Made by a program: the position numbers and the translations under genes. 40,729 nucleotides of DNA from a bacterium. GTDB lineage: Bacteria; Patescibacteriota; Microgenomatia; UBA10105; UBA927. Shown here in pieces: positions 40,402 to 40,729 of this stretch. The notes below the pieces were generated by a model. It saw nothing but the letters and a program-made list of their open reading frames with translations, was not told the DNA's origin and searched no databases. The DNA lies in assembly GCA_021817785.1 (NCBI GenBank), contig JAKAFY010000015.1, forward strand, positions 1 to 40,729. Reading direction: 5' to 3'. The stretch's first letter is position 1. Each line of letters starts with the position of its first letter.

Positions 40402-40729
40402 TTATTTTGTGAGACATGTGGCGGCGGCGATGGTGTCGTGCTTGTCGGTGAAGCGCATGAGGATCACGCCGCTGGTAGCTCTGGAAAGCTCCGGGATGGA
40501 TTTCATGGGAAGCTTCACAACCTGACCTTTGACGGAGGTGAGTATCACTTCTTCGGAGTCTGCCGGCACGAGCTGGGATACCACGACTTTGCCCGTTTTA
40601 TCTTTGATTTCGGCGACTTTCACTCCCTGCCCTCCCCGCTTTTGCTTGGGGAATCCGGCAACCGAGGTTTTTTTGCCGATGCCTTTTTCCATAAGGGTGA
40701 AGAAATCGGACTTTTTGGTTTCGGCGTTT
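40402..40729 (-). CDS. gyrA: DNA gyrase subunit A, C-terminal end (5' part outside window)
   Basis: The last about 108 residues of the beta-pinwheel domain, open to the window edge (NAETKKSDFFTLMEKGIGKK before the rest). PKQKRGGQGVKVAEI contains the GyrA-box-like KRGGQG, and GVILMRFTDKHDTIAAATCL is the usual last blade. Gyrase is favoured over ParC because of the GyrA-box-like sequence, though that motif can occur in degenerate form in ParC. Introduces negative supercoils together with GyrB. Confidence 0.88.
   Translation of the reverse strand, partial: NAETKKSDFFTLMEKGIGKKTSVAGFPKQKRGGQGVKVAEIKDKTGKVVVSQLVPADSEEVILTSVKGQVVKLPMKSIPELSRATSGVILMRFTDKHDTIAAATCLTK

Overview
The window reads as a chromosomal segment of a streamlined bacterium, most likely a Patescibacteria/CPR member of Microgenomates (Gottesmanbacteria-like) type. 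This placement is inference. It rests on tightly packed genes, many ATGA stop/start overlaps, TrpR-like YerC proteins, DUF2079 and SIMPL-domain proteins, a Xer recombinase with the proline-rich linker common in such genomes, and short GC-rich palindromic repeats, one of them inside a coding sequence. No rRNA, IS element, prophage or CRISPR array is seen.

Layout. Positions 1-6.4 kb: 5' part of a transaldolase/FSA-like aldolase (minus), then a plus-strand cluster of a P3A proton-pumping ATPase, a two-helix membrane peptide and a general-stress-17M-like protein, then a DMT permease (minus) and a DUF2079 membrane protein. Positions 6.4-16.2 kb (minus strand): a histidine operon, read as hisR/yerC-like regulator, promoter and ~300-nt leader, hisG, hisD, hisC-hisN fusion, hisB, hisH, hisF, hisI, hisE, M24 peptidase, small EamA protein, hisS. 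Every step from PRPP to histidine is covered except hisA. Positions 16.2-31.9 kb: two envelope proteins (minus), then mostly plus-strand housekeeping genes: MBL hydrolase, dnaB, tRNA-Leu(CAA), NIF3-like, HAD, MFS, an Lgt homologue, DksA-like, RluA-like, CPA2 antiporter, tgt, LytR_C protein, yebC. Positions 31.9-33.1 kb: a ~1.3 kb gene-free region full of repeats and hairpins. Positions 33.1-40.7 kb: 2H-type phosphoesterase, Xer recombinase, ATP-grasp ligase, C39-like peptidase, two SIMPL proteins around folD and a second YerC-like regulator with 26-bp palindromes on both sides, a small unknown protein, and the 3' end of gyrA.

The most notable system is the his leader. A 76-nt element with the full cloverleaf geometry of tRNA-His (GTG anticodon, G-1:C73 pair, encoded CCA) sits directly in front of hisG, and its 3'-terminal A lies inside the hisG Shine-Dalgarno. 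Its T-loop and D-loop are non-canonical. Upstream are a TTGACA/TAACAT promoter with a palindrome on the -10, a possible 28-codon leader ORF ending Tyr-His-His-Ser-Arg, and an octamer exactly complementary to the hisG ribosome binding site. With a HisR-like gene upstream and hisS as the last gene, this suggests layered histidine control through a tRNA mimic, or a tRNA gene embedded in the operon.

Many genes start 6-9 nt downstream of a good -10 box and lack a Shine-Dalgarno, so leaderless initiation seems common, while operon-internal and small genes often keep a strong AGGAGG.
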